This document shows, one piece after another, positions 1-13,438 of a DNA stretch of 64,000 bases (position 1 is its first letter; every line of letters begins with the position of its first letter). The notes under the pieces were generated by a model. That model did no database searches and was not told the origin of the DNA. It was given only the letters and a program-made list of their open reading frames with translations. Position numbers and translations under genes: made by a program. The stretch spans positions 434,001 through 498,000 of the forward strand of contig WBMQ01000007.1 of NCBI GenBank assembly GCA_016630905.1, given 5' to 3'. This DNA comes from Capillidium heterosporum. Its lineage: Eukaryota; Entomophthoromycota; Entomophthoromycetes; Entomophthorales; Capillidiaceae.

Positions 1-2667
1 TCTGGATTTCGTCTTTGGATGAAGAAGCCTCCCCTTTGAGTTGAGTGATCTCCTTACCATTTTCGCTGAGCTTTGAGTTGAGGCTCTTGATATGCTTCTG
101 TTGGTTGGTAACCTCTGCCTCGACTTCCTTCTTTTCGTTTTCAAGTTGAAGGTTCTGGCGCTTGGAATGTCCTAAAGTCTTCTCTTTCTCTTTGATGGAA
201 GCTTCGAGCTCGGAGATACGAGATTTCAGGGATTTGATGGTAGTGTTCCTAGTGTCAAAGTCCTTTTGTAGCCCAGTTAATTGTTGGCTCAAACTTTCGA
301 TCTTTATATTAGCTTCCTTGACTGCTTCATCTTTGGCACCCATTGATTCGTTTTCGGCCTTGAGCTGGGCCAGCACCTTAAGCTCTTCGCTCTGTTGGTC
401 GAGTTTAACCTTAAGTTCGTTCTGTGCGCTTTCAAGCGACGCCACTTCGGCTTTTGAGGCCTCAAATTGTGAATTGGAAGCAGATAACTCGGCTTGAAGT
501 TTATTCAGTGACTCTACAGTCTCGCTGTAAAGAACATCTTTCGACTTAACTTCCTGTTCCAGCGCTCTAAGAGATTCCTCAAATTCGCTCTTACGATCCT
601 GTAGCTCGGTTTCAATTGAAGTCAGCTTTTTCTTAGCCTCTTCAAGGTCTTCACCGTTTAGGCTGATGGTTTGGTTGAGTATACTGTTTTCCTCGATTTG
701 CTGTTGAAGTTTCTTTTCGATACTTTCAATCTCGCTGGCTTTTTGCGCAATTTGAGCCTCTAGTTGTTGAATTATACCTAGGTTGTTGGGTTCATCTACG
801 GTAACTGGTGCTGGAATAGGGGTCTGCTCTTCAACCTTAGCTAAAGCTTCGACTTTCTTCTTGTTCTTCTTCTTTTGAGTTTTAGATAAGGGTTTAGAAG
901 GTGTAGGAGGTGATATAGCAGCAGTTCTTTCAATTGAGGAAGTGGAGTCAGAGGGCACAATTTTTTTGGACTCGGTAGCGGTAAGGCTTTCGGTGTACTG
1001 GTTAGCTTTGATCTTCTCAATCTCCGATTTCAAATTCGAAATTTCGCCGTTTTTCTCTTCAAGCGACGTTTTGAAAGAGTTGATAAGGGTAGTCTGCACT
1101 GTTACCTTTTTATTCAAACTACTATTTTCTTCGTTCAGTGATGTGAATCGTTCCCCGATAGCAGAAATCTTCTCACCTATGTTCTTGGCCTTTGATAAAT
1201 TCTTGGGCAAGCCAGAGTAAATAGTGTCAACCTCGGTTAACTGTGAAACCAGTTCTTTAGACTTTTCATTTTCTTCTGTGGCTAGAAAGAATTTTATTAA
1301 GAATGTAAAGAATATTACAGACATACCTTTTCCAGTTTAATTCAGCCAAGCTGTCGTGTTTAATGGTTAGAGTTTTGAAACTATCCAAAACCTCTTCGTG
1401 CTTTTTTGTAACATCCTCGTATTTACTTTTACAATCGGTGAGCTCAGTCTGCACGTTCTCGTAATCTTTCTGTAATTGGGATAATTTGGTTTCGAGTGAA
1501 ACGTTGCTTTCACTTTGATCTTTGAGCTGCTGTTCGTTATTGGTGTAGTTCTTTTTAAGAGCTTCAAGCTCTAAAGAAACGTGCTCGAGTTGGACCCTGG
1601 CTTCATTTAATGCTGTAGAATCTTCATCCTTTTCGTCGGGAATGATCTTTTTCGCCTCGATCATCAAATCGGACAGTGCAGCCAACGTGCCGTTCCCTTC
1701 GGCTTCAACTATTCCCTGAGATAGTTTCTCCTTAAGCGATTGAAGTTTGGTTATTAATGGTTCTATGGGGCTGCGTTAGCACAATGCAACTATTAGTACA
1801 ATGGTACCTTCGATTTTCTATATATATTGTAAATAAATATCTATATGATGGAAATACCTGTTTCTCTTCAAGCTCCTTTACAACTCTATTTGCCTCGGAT
1901 AGCTTTTCGGTAGCTTCTTTCAACTTTTTCTCCGTTTCTTTGATACATTAACATTGGACAACCGTATAAATTTACCTTGATTTTGTTGCGCAACATTTTT
2001 AAACTCACTCATAGCAATCTACAAACAATAAATAGCATATAAACATGGTTTTCATAAACAAAATAAAAGTACTTGATTTTGGGTGACCAGGTTTTTCAGG
2101 TAGCTTTCCAATCCTTCCGGATCAGCACTCGTTTGGATTGGTGTAAGTGCCTGTAAAACCGAATCGATCCCTTTAATTTGAGCAAGTTGAAGTTTGTAGA
2201 CTCTAGCCAACTCTAAAGTAGATAATTCTTAAAACAGATAAATTAAAAATGTTACCTGGGTACTTTTGCTCATACTTTTTGAGCTTTTCAAGCTTTTTGA
2301 CGATTTCATCGGGAAGAGGTTTCTCTTCTTTTTCTTTTTCGTCGGCCTTGTCGCTGTTTGAAGTTTGAGCATTTGTTTCTTCTGGAGAGGTTGATTCAGG
2401 GGCTTTGTCTTCGGTTTTGGGAGCTTCAGCGTCTTCGGGATTATTAATATCTTTAGTAGTTGTGGATATTGTAGCTAGCTCTTCTTCCAAACCATACTCT
2501 GCTAAAGCAGACTCCAGCTTTCCATTTTTATCTACAGGTTCTGCTTCCGACTTTTCATTTGTTGGTGATAGCGGATGATCACTGTTCCTTCTCAAAACCT
2601 CCTCCAATCTTGGCGTTATACTGGAATTCACGGCTGAGTTTAATCTGTCCTTCAATGAGTTAAACAT
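1..2667 (-). CDS. IMH1: Golgin, IMH1-like (5' part; 3' end outside window)
   Basis: Long coiled-coil protein that by family would tether vesicles at the late Golgi. Translation starts at 2667 (MFNSLKDRLNSAV). Exon 1 (2667-2256) is acidic and Ser/Glu-rich and ends in KKLEKLKKYEQKYP; exon 2 (from 2212) continues ELARVYKLQLAQIKGIDSVL, the conserved segment of fungal Imh1/golgin-245 proteins. Later exons are almost pure heptad coiled coil, with a lysine-rich patch (KKKNKKKVEALAKV) near 845-870 also typical of Imh1. The expected C-terminal GRIP domain would lie left of base 1, so membrane targeting cannot be confirmed. Two junctions (near 1767-1770 and 1328-1331) join only if one base of a homopolymer is skipped. 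Family assignment is fairly secure; the exact exon set is not. Confidence 0.82.
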
Positions 2668-5600
2668 ATTGAATACCGTTCGCCTTTGAAGAATTAATTA
2701 TGTGCGTTGCTATACAGTGCTTAAGGCTATTGAACAATGAAGCAAAGTGGAATTGCTTTGATTTTTAGTGCCTATTCAAGTGTGAATTTGTTGGGTATAT
2801 TTGATTCAGGGAATTTGAATTTTTCCATCATTTGCCGTTTGATTTTGAAAGATTCAGTTTGTACAATTAAGCCAACTTTACGCCTGACCAGTATAAATAT
2901 ATATACGGCATATGCTCTTTATATTCTTAGTTATAGAATTATTGTTATATATCAATGGATACATTGTTTTTTTAGATTGATATGTTTGTTACTTGGTATC
3001 TTTTTAATTTCCAAGCATCATTTGATTATTGTGCTGAAAGCAGCATATATATTCGGAAATAGACTTTAGAGTTGATTTGCATGAACATACAATTTAATTA
3101 CTGATATGCTTTCTAAAAGGTTCAGAACATATAGACTAAGGCCATTTGCTCATTTCAGATAACTACGATTTTGAGCATTCCAGAGATTATACCATTAGAT
3201 TTCTATTTGAAAACTAGCAATAAACTATATTTTTAAACATACATATGTATTTACTCACCTAGATGATCTTTAATTTGATTCCATCACGAATAGCAGCACT
3301 ATACTCTATTTCGTAAGTCTTTATCAGCTGGTAATTGGATCTTAAACTCCTATAAATAGCAAAATACAATCAACCTATAAATTTACTACATCCTAAATTA
3401 AAATAACAACATGCACTCCAAACCATCACTATAGCTTAAGAATTATAAAATCCGCTTTAACTATATAGACAACTTACTTTACAAACTATTAAAAGTCTAT
3501 AGAATGAACCATTCAACAACCCATCAAGCATCTAAAACTTAGCATTTATTATCATTTTCACAGCCTACAATTTGACTTGTAAAATACATCAGCCATATAT
3601 AACTTGAAAGGAACAATATATTTTACCTCTATAAACCTAAATGTAAAGTATCTAGGAAAATACATTTAAAAGAGCTTGCCAAAGTGCTTCTGCAACACGA
3701 TAAATGTAGAGAAACTGGTAATACTATTGCTATGTGCCCTAGGCTCAATTTTAGCATTGCAATACCTTTATAAATATGTATAATCGCTGATTACCAAGTA
3801 TGCACTTTCATCACTTAAATTAAACTTGTATTCTTTATCAATTATAGAATAGCTATTTTAGCTTTATTATTATCTTTAAGGAATAGAAAACTTACCTACA
3901 GGTATCCTTTTATCTTATATGAAGCATAGTCGAAGATTAAAAACTGTGACATCAAAGAACTATTATCACCATCTTGCAATATCCTTACTCTACATTTAAG
4001 TTATGGTGACGTTTTAATAGGCTATTGACTTTACTTTGCCACCTATCTAATTTTTGCAACTAAACTTCGTAAAAGCCAACTCTTATTGAATGCCTTGTCT
4101 TTAATCTGATATATTTACTACATTGCTGAAAAATCAATTGGAAGCACGAAAATGTGGTCGATGGATACTAAGCCATTTTGAATTTGTCGTACCACCTTCA
4201 AGTATGCAACAGCTCGTGTCTTCAACCCAAATAATGTGATACGGTTAGCTATCAACTCCTAGCCAAAAGCTTGCTCTTTGAAAGCGCCTGTACACTTGTA
4301 AATTTGGTCATAAAAGGTAAGGTGTTTCAAGCACCAATTTTAAAAATATGGAATAACATCACACTTTAAGCTGTCTCTAAAAATAAAGGTGATGGCTGTC
4401 CCAAACAACTAAACTGCTATCAATTCAATCTCTATTTCCAAACAATAATTGTACTATACATCTCTGCTACCAAAACCGAAAAAAACTTATGTTAGCTTAG
4501 CTCTCTGACTAAATTATATATTGAACATCGAATTATTTATATATTTTTCATAGGTAGCCCACAATTGTACTATATCCAACAATATGCTTTGGGTTACGGA
4601 CTTCTATCTCCCACGCTTTAAATTGTTATCCATCCAGTTTCCATTACCCTAATTTGCTGCTAGCTCACTTGGTTTTACCTGGAATTGATTCTCTGTTATG
4701 GATATAGTCTTTGCTCACCTTTGATTTCAGACTTTTCAGTTACCACCTTGTAGATTGACTGGGTCCTAATTTCGGTGATAAACCACTACAATCAGAACAC
4801 GTGTTCATTCTTTTCATTGGAAAGAATCCACTTACATGCCGCCAAGCTATAACTTTCACCAGAGCTACGATATATATATCAAAGCTTTTGGATAGAGGTT
4901 TTTGGATGTTTTCAGGTCTTTGAATTTTTAGATTGTAGATTTAGATTGGATTAGTTTAGTTGAATATTGTAAAAGATTCGTAGCTGATAGTTTTGCAGGA
5001 ATTGAGAGTTTTGAGCATCCTTATTAATTGTAAAGAAATCACTGTGTCTATATTAACCAACTCACAACATAATTAAATATATCACGTTTCATGTTGAAGG
5101 ACTCACCAAGTCCGGCTGAACTCACTTGACTAGAAATCTGAGCCAACAGTCAGACACTTGGCAAAGTCGATCAGCTAACATGGAGTATTGGCTACTGCTG
5201 CCTCCTAGCTAACCTTTGCTAGTAAGTGTTTTTATGAACACTTCCAAACATTATATATCTAGTTAATAAAATCTGAATATAAAAGCATTGAGTCAAGCTT
5301 TGGAATAATTCTAATTTATTAACTACATACTAGCCTTATAAACTATGTTTATAATATTTTACTTTATTTAAAATACTATTTTAATATTTAGTTTCATTAT
5401 AATTAATCTTTATGTTAATAGATAAATTACAGTATAACAAAGTCTTAACCAAATTTACATACATTTTCTTTGTCCTATATTTTTAAATTTTAAATCGCAA
5501 TGTTTATTTATCAATTTACATTTAACTTTTACTCTACTAAGGACTAAAAAACTAGTAAAGTATTTATATTTTTAGATAAAATTTAGCTTATACCTTAGGA

Positions 5601-5915
5601 AAAAGGAAATCTATCCTAACATCAAAAGTTTAGTAGATAAAACTCATCACTGAAGTCTGGAGGTATATGCAGTTTATAAATATGCAATCCCTTAACTGTA
5701 GTTTATTTTATCTAAAAATTAGACCAGCTTTCTAACTCATTTTGTTATCAGCAACTAAGCCGAATTTTTTTAATTTGTACGAATATAATTCAATTTCATT
5801 TATACGCTAAAATAATTAGGAATGAATGTAGCTTTGAAACTCAAACTAAATTCAAAACTTCAACAAACTTAGCTTTCATCAGTGAAAACGCTAAAGAATT
5901 TATAAAGGACCCAAC
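2668..5915. other. Intergenic, no supported gene
   Basis: About 3.2 kb between the divergently transcribed golgin and SAP30BP-like genes. It must hold both promoters. The only longer open frame (2737-3069, +) encodes a hydrophobic, Ile/Tyr/Leu-rich sequence of the kind random AT-rich DNA gives and has no recognisable domain. Nothing else is visible. Confidence 0.6.
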
Positions 5916-7060
5916 ATGAGTTTAAATGTACTTGTAGATTACCACAGCGATAGTTCCGAAGATAGCCAAGTTCAGCATATCCAGGAGAAAAGAGGTAACC
6001 TATTTGAAATAATGTTAAATTTAAAATTTGAATTTAGTTGAATTTTCTAGTTTGTCTGTTCAGAGCAAAGAATCTTCAACCAACATCAATGTGGATAAAG
6101 TAAAAGCTACAACCTCCATTCAAGTAAAAGAAAGTAAAGCCAATGTAGATGTTTCAACTGAATTAAACGATGAGAAGAAGCAATTGGATGAACCACCAAC
6201 TCCAACCCAAACTTCAACTGCTGACGACAACTCCAACCAAACCTCCCAAGCTTTAAAACTGAATGCCAACCCTACTAGCTACACCAATATCTGGTTAGAA
6301 CGTAACCAACTCCTCTTCCCCAAACCCATCAACTCCCAACAATGGAATTTACCTCCTTTACCAGCCATTCCAACCGACTCACAGCAATACCAAGTGCTGC
6401 AAGATAAAATATCCACCTACATAAATACTTTTGAGACCAATCCGGGAACTAGTTTCATGACGAAGTTGGAACGCAATGCCAAGTTCCGAAACCCAGGACT
6501 GTACGACCAGCTTTTACATCGTATGGAAGTTGAGGAGTTTGGTACCAACTTAAACCTGAAAGGCAGATTGAGTAGGGATTTTTGGAAGCAGGTGCCTACC
6601 TATGAAATTATAGGTAAGCTTTTATCTAGGGAAATGTAGTTTTTAATGGTAAAAAATATTTAGATGAGCGACAGAAAGCTGGTGGTACGATCTCATTACT
6701 TCAACCCAATGATGAACTTGTTAGAAGTACCTCACCTAAAGGTATCAATTTCAAATTCATCCCTTTTATTTAACAGCTTTTTATAATAGAAGAACGTCAA
6801 ACATCGAACACAAAATCGGCTTATGATAGGAACCCCTACAACTATTATTGTAACTTTTTTGTTTTTTATAAGAAAATTTCTAAATCCATAACTATATCTT
6901 AGCTGGTCGAAGGAAAGAGAAATTGAGTTTGAACGGGAATGGTAAAAGTAGGGATCGAGATGACCGAGGTAAAATTTCTACTTACATCTACTTAAACTCG
7001 ATAGGGAGTAAACCTCAAGAGAGTTTGGGCAAACGTAGTAGGAAGAGCCGATGGGACTGA
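5916..7060 (+). CDS. SAP30BP/HCNGP family nuclear protein
   Basis: Homologue of human SAP30BP (HCNGP), a nuclear factor tied to splicing and transcription. Six exons fit in frame: 5916-5994, 6038-6613, 6664-6741, 6790-6849, 6903-6968, 7005-7060, with introns of 36-53 bases. The N-terminus (MSLNVLVDYHSDSSED) is acidic like the family. The HCNGP core is in exon 2: LQDKISTYI, then KFRNPGLYDQLLHRM and EEFGTN, matching the family's LQDKI / EFRNPSIYEKL / DELGTNYPKD blocks. The C-terminus ends KRSRKSRWD, equivalent to the conserved KRKSKWD tail. A low-complexity Pro/Thr/Asn linker (about residues 65-125) precedes the core. The start is the first ATG and fits the family N-terminus. The gene converges on CCH1. 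Confidence 0.88.
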
Positions 7061-7494
7061 TTCGATTCGACAGCCAAAAAGCTTTTGAAGATCGTTTAGA
7101 TTGTTGAAAGGTATATATGTAGCCCTTTATGTTTAAAGTACCATGAATCTATACTGTAGATATTATTTACTACTAGAGATGCGCTTCAACTTACGGTACA
7201 ATTCTAATTACATAAACAAAACTTTAAATTCGACTTGAATTTTATTTCTCAGCTTTATATATGCTATGTAGCTTTAGATGGATGTATTCTATTTGTAGAT
7301 ATAAAACAAATCCACATCAATTCAAGTATATATAAACCTCAATTTTTAAAATAAACTTAAAGCACTTTAGATAACTAATAAACATTAACCTATATATTAG
7401 TTTTAAAACATTGCATATTTAACCCTCTAAAAACAGCTCAATCGATTATCTAAGGCGACCTTCGTTTTGGCAAGAACTCTAGATATGCAAAATA
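7061..7494. other. Convergent intergenic spacer
   Basis: Short AT-rich spacer between the 3' ends of the SAP30BP-like gene and CCH1. It should carry both poly(A) regions. No gene is seen. Confidence 0.6.
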
Positions 7495-10400
7495 TTAGCA
7501 CTCAACGATCACGTTCAAATCAGTAATCTTACCCGACCACTCTGAATTCTCCAACTGATCTAAACAATCTTTGGCCGTATCCTGATCCATCTCCTCAAAG
7601 TCGATGGAGTTGAACGATTGGACCATACTATAAATAATTAAAATCCCTAGTTAGTCCAAATTAACCAAATTTTTAAAAAGTACCTGCTCGAACTTTTTCT
7701 CTTAGCGATGTTGTCCGGCAGCATGAGCAGGCCCGAATTGTCGAACGAAAGCTCGTCAGTTGAATCGTTGCCACTCCCTGAAATTTGTATGACTGGAAGG
7801 AAACCGTCGTCCACTAAAGACAAGTCAACAAAAAAGCTATTGCAGCTATAAACATACCTTTATCTTCCACCTTCTTCGTATTCAACAGCAGCAGGTACCT
7901 CCTTCGAGCCACCAACATCTTCAACAGACCCACCACCTTCTCCAGGTGAACTCGGAATAGAACCTCCTCCTTCAACTTGTGGTAGCTTAGCAACTCTTCG
8001 ACCCTATATCCGATCGGTTAGCATAAAAAATTCCAGATAGAATTTACCCAAAGGCTTCCTGTGGATCCACCAACGTATGCTTGGATAATGTTAACAAGCA
8101 TTCAGTGAATGCCAAGCCTTTGACCGGTTTACTTTGCAGCTTCAACTCATGGTAGATGAGGTTCAACCGTTTCCTGCGCAGGTTACATTCTTCGACGTTC
8201 ATAGTGTTTAAGATGGAGTTGAGAACCCTTAGATTAACTTTGGAGGCAACTTTGTCGACATCCCTAGTATCCTCCTTTTCCAAGTTGTGGAAACACCCCT
8301 CCTTCAAATTTTTGAGCGAGTACATGTCCTTGAAAACCTGTAGGCTGAAGGGGTCCTTTAGCTTGAGGAGGAAGGGCAGGATTTGTTTGGTTTTCAAGTA
8401 GGCGCTGCGTTTGGTATCAAAGGTGATCCAGTTGCTCTTAAAACTTCGAATCTGACTGCGATCCAACATATCAGAGCTCTGGGTCGTGTCGTCGTCATCA
8501 TCAATGCGCGCCACCTTGTACGAGTATGAGAAGTTGTCGACGATAACACCGACAAACATGTTGAGGAAAATGTACATTGACAGCACGTTGAACGACATGA
8601 AGAGGGCGTAGGCCCAGGATGGACTTCCACAGTCTGAACTCAGGTACAGCTTTGGATTGTTGATGACGCACATGGGAGGTTGTATAGTGTAGTCGTACAT
8701 GACGCTGTTCCACGCTTCACCTTGAGAAAATCTGACCAGCATCATGAGGGCGTTGTCGGGGGTTCGGAAGTTAGCGGTACGTTCGTTTCCATTGGGCCCA
8801 ACCTTAGTCAATCCAAAGACCTGGATGAAGGCGATGGCGTAGATGCAGAATAGAATCATCCATACAAATAGCAGATTGAGAATAGATTTGGCTGAGGCCT
8901 TCAATGTCTGGAAGAGCTGGTGCAGCCCATCGAACATGCTCATAACGCGTAGACCTATGATGATGAGCAGCAGGTTGAGGATGTTGTGGATGATCCGATC
9001 TTTAGGTGCAGTGACGTTCTCTACTGATATCATGAATGCCGGTACAACTACAATGGTATAGATGACGTTCACCATATTGGAAAAGTACATGAAGAAACCT
9101 AGGCCTATCATGCGGATCAGGACATCGGCAGTACAGGCCGCTAATAAAACGAAATTTAAATAGGCTTTGATTTGCAATTCGAGTAAAGTCGGAGATTTGT
9201 GTTCGGTTGCCAATATTACAAAGATACCCAGGTATACAATCGCCATACCCCGTGACAGCCAATTACGCTTGGTAGTAGCAGCTTTATGGAACCAGTGGAT
9301 CACGACATTGGTTGGTGGAGTCAGCCGCAGTTTAGGTGGCTCGATCGTAGCTAGTAGCTTGGACAGATCTTTCCACTTGCGCTGCTCGACAGCCATCAGG
9401 GCCGACCCCGACAGGTTGGAAAAGTTGTCAATAACGATCGACACGAAGAGGGAAAGCACCGAGACCTGAAACCATAAAGTTGAAGGTAACAACAATCAGC
9501 GAGTGGTACCAGCTCTTGTACTCGTCCGGCTGCAACCCCGGCCCTGTAATCATCATGGTATTTTTCATGACGTCGGTCCATCCCTCCCCTGAGGTGATCT
9601 CGAACAAGATGCGCAGCGAGTTACCAAAGTTGTCGAAGTTGTATTTCCAGGGGTTGTCCCATACTCTCGGTATGTTGATAAAGAGCTTCTTGTCTAGGAA
9701 CTCACCGACGCATTCTTCGACTGAGCCAACCTTGTCATCGTTACACGAATACAGCCGATTGCCAAATATGTTTTGCATGTAGATTGCCCACGGAACCAAG
9801 AAGCTTATAGCCACCGAAGCGGCAGTGAACAGCTTCCAGAACCCAGTTACCAAAACCGCATTCAACGTAAACTTGGCCGTCTTGGAGAAATGGATGAGAC
9901 GTAGTACTCTAAACGCTTTACCAGCGCGTGTAAACCTACTTAGGCCTTCAGCATTGGTGAGAGCAGCGTAGTAATCTACAAAGGTCAGCAGTAAAGCCAC
10001 AAAGTAAGCGACGTTCCAGAACGAATACAGGTAGGCATTTGGCGTGAAGAGTAAGCCATCAGCAATGACACTGATGACTACGTCAGCCGTAAAGAAGAAC
10101 AAGAAAGGTCCATCGACGATTTGGAACAGGTAGCTAACCCCCTTTTCACTCAACCGGTAAGGAGTCTGAGTCAAGGTGATACCTACGTTGATGAGGACCA
10201 TGCAGGCCATAAACACAAAGTAGCTGCGGTTAAAGAACCACTTCCAGGTCAGAGGAGTAAACGGGTAATTGGGGTGGTCCTCTGAGTTGGCTAGAATTTG
10301 GCAGAGCCGGCGTATCCTGGAGTCTCTCGAAAACAAGAACAGCGTTTTGTTGTAGGAGGGGTGCGCCTTAAAGAACTCCTCCCGCTCCATCTGCTTGGCG

Positions 10401-13400
10401 CTTAGCATATTTGGACCCTTCACCTTCAAATCCCTTTTCTCATCGATCTCCTTAGTATTTGCAAGGAAGGCCTCGTAGTTTATGGATTCATCGGAATTTC
10501 CCTCAACCTTAGTAGACGTCTTCTTGGAGAACCAATTTTTGATGCGGAGGATGAGTGGGACGGTAGGGGTCTTGGATTCCGATTTTGATTGGTAGTTGGC
10601 CATAAACTGGTGGGCAGCAGCCGCATCAACCTCTACCTTCAGGTTGTTAGGCAGGTTCTGGACCACCAACTGCTCTGGCTTCGGTTCCAAATACCGGTAC
10701 ACGTTCCAGATACTCAAGTAACTGTTAAGCCTCAGGTAGTCAACGTTGATGCCTTTGAAGTAGTTGTCTAGCTGCTTCTTACGTTTTGCCGCCTCACTTA
10801 GCTCCAAGTTCTCAACCAAAACAGCGATAAACAAATTGAGCAATATAAAGTTGGATAAAGCGAAGAAGGCCATGACGAAGATGACGGCAATGTAGACCGT
10901 GTTGAACTGACTTCTGCCCCCGCATGGCCTGGAACATGACCTTGGACCAATCCTCCCCTGAGAAGACCTGGTACAGCGCCAAGAAGGCCCACCCAAATGA
11001 ATCAAATCGTTGGAATATGCTGTCCCCGTCGTCCTCTTTGGGAATGGTACCTCCAAAAAGCTGCATGGCTACCGTACTGCACAGGAAAATCAAAATAAAA
11101 ACAAACATGATCATGTTCCCTATACCAGTAATACCACCTGCCACCTTGGTTAGCAATTTCTTGACGTTAGGAATCATCCAGATCAGACGGTAGACCCTCA
11201 GAATTTGAAATACAGTCAGGTAACGGTAGGCGTCGTAAGGTCGGATGACGTTGGCAGTCGTAGTGGCCACAGATATTCACCGTCAACATAGTATCAAATA
11301 CGGTCCTTTTACTAGTTCGAAATCTTTTCCAACCCAATAAATAATACTTGATCCCAACCTCCAGTAGGAAGATGTAGGATATCACCATCTCTATAATGCC
11401 TATTTTGAAATAGCTAAGTTAAAATGCTATCATGAAATAACTTACCAAAAATCACGTAGTCGTTTAGGATGCTGTAATTTGTTTTGGATCCCAAAACGGC
11501 TAGATTAAATAGAATGACAACGACGAATACAAAGTTGATCCAGAAATAATTGGCACTCAACTTGGTTCGTAGTGCGCTATGAGGTGCCGGTGTAGAGTTA
11601 TCACGCTCCCCATTACGGTTCATAAAGGTGGGCCTACCTCCATCTAAAGTCTCCAGTGAAGGTTGGTTGAAAGTTTTACTTTCATGGCGACTCCTTAAAT
11701 TGGCGAAAACTTCGGTGATGACGGCAACAAACATATTCAATAGCCAGAAGTTCAAGGTTAGGATGACGATAACGAAGTAGATTGAAGATCCAAAGCTGGT
11801 ACCGTTTGAGACGCTGTACATGATGTCGGACCAGGACTGACCCGAACCAACGATAAAAACGTAGACAAACGACTGTAGGATGTTGTCGAAACTAGTTAAC
11901 CCGTCGTTGGGGTTCTCATCTACCTTACATATTTGACCAAGAGGACAGGTGTAGCCAGTTGAGAGACGTACAATATTAAAGACGTCATTACTGTTGTTTG
12001 GGTATTGTAGCTCACCGTCAGAGGTCTTATAAGTACCACAGATGCGGTCGAACACGTTCTTCTCTAGTTCGGCGCCAGGATCATCTAAAAGTTTAAATAG
12101 GTTAGGTAAAATAAAGAAAGTTCAAAATTTTACTAGTTTGGATGAAACACTTGGACTGTAATGACGATTTGAAGAAAGAAGTTCCGATTATACTAAATTA
12201 TGAATTAGCTGCTTTTCAAATATACTCTAGTAAAGATGAAATACCTATAAGCTAACAAAAAGAAGCATATTAGTAGAGCTACATTCGCTAACAATGGTGC
12301 TGAGGACTTGAGGGACTTCAAAATATCCTAAACAAAAAATACATTATCAGTTAAACCCCTTCAAATGTCAAAATCGAGAATACAATACCTGTGATCCAGT
12401 AGCAAAATTCAGCAGCCGAAAAGTTCGCAACGCCGATAGAGCTGACAAAAAATATAAGGTATCGTAACCAGCTAGGTTCAAGGCAAACTCCAACCAGAAG
12501 CACAGTATACAGAACAAATCCATCCTGTTAAAACTACGTCTAAGGTAAGCGACTCTAGTTGAATATATATGGGTAGCTAGATCTCTTCGTTCGCCAAATC
12601 GAACATCCTTGGCTGAAGCCATCTGAGTTGGAAATTGGACCCCATCTCTTATCAATCCACCTACTATAATTCTCGCTATAGCTTCTATACTGGAATATAA
12701 ATGGATTTAAATATTTTCAAAAAAGGTAAAAATGTACGTGTAGATGACAAAAACTCCAAACAAGACCCATTGGGATATGGGGTGAGTAGTCTTTCGCAGG
12801 TCTTTTTTGGTACGTTCTTCTGGTAACCAAACATAAGTCGAAAGTACGAACCAGTGTACGAATATTACAACCGTCAGGAAAGTTTCGGTATATCTAAATT
12901 TTATAAAAGTCAAATGCAAATTCTTGGCAAAAATAAAAGCTCAAATTCAACTAAATAGAAATCAAAATTTAAAATTAACCAAAACTTACTGGTATCGAAA
13001 CATTTTAGCCAAAAATCTCCTCAGTTTACTCTCACTGGAAAACATATTGAGCGTCTTGCCGATCAATATTGGTTTACTCAAATTCTCATTTTGCATGTGC
13101 TGAGGTACGTAAAAAGCTAAAGGTAACATGATAGTTCGTGCAGATGCATTTCGTAACAGATGCAAAGCAAATTGGACGTAGTACATGACAAATTTGTAAT
13201 AGTTGAACCTTTCCGTTTCCTTTGGTTGGGATAAAAAAGGGGTACTCTCATTAGGATTGTCAATAAACGTTTCTTCGTGGTAAATTGGGGTTTCTAATAT
13301 CGATTGGGACTGTTGAGTTAATGGTGTGTTGGAGTTGGTATCGGAGTGGTTACCATTATCTTCTTCGATGGGGAAGTTGTTGGTGGACTCTTGGTCATTA

Positions 13401-13438
13401 AGCTGGACCATGGGGAAAGTTTCACTGTTACGAACCAT
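7495..13438 (-). CDS. CCH1: Voltage-gated calcium channel alpha subunit Cch1
   Basis: Four-domain plasma-membrane Ca2+ channel that works with Mid1 in stress and pheromone calcium entry. Ten exons fit: 13438-12990, 12893-12738, 12689-12389, 12327-12245, 12192-12134, 12084-11446, 11399-8048, 8003-7858, 7813-7684, 7627-7495, giving about 1814 residues, close to family size. Each domain has its hydrophobic segments and pore loop: GQSWSDIMY (I), GEDWSKVM (II), GEGWTDVM (III), GEAWNSVM (IV). Family marks include SFNRMDLFCILCFW and LLNFATGSQ in domain I and the post-IV helices with EEVLFRVHLEKVVGLLKML. S4 of domains II and III keeps several arginines; domain IV S4 is poor in charge. Exon 7 needs one base skipped at about 11270, 10917-10921 and 9465-9466; no premature stop otherwise. 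Start is the first in-frame ATG of the Ser/Thr-rich N-terminus. Confidence 0.93.

Noticed and set aside
2737-3069. 110-residue hydrophobic open frame
   Set aside because: Ile/Tyr/Leu-rich composition typical of AT-rich noise, no domain, no splice or promoter support.
9002-9262. Open frames antisense or out of frame inside CCH1
   Set aside because: Shadows of the channel's own coding sequence.
9459-9475. Tiny intron (GTTTCAG, 7 bases) restoring the CCH1 frame
   Set aside because: Far below any plausible spliceosomal intron; a one-base excess explains the frame equally well and the same pattern recurs elsewhere without GT-AG ends.
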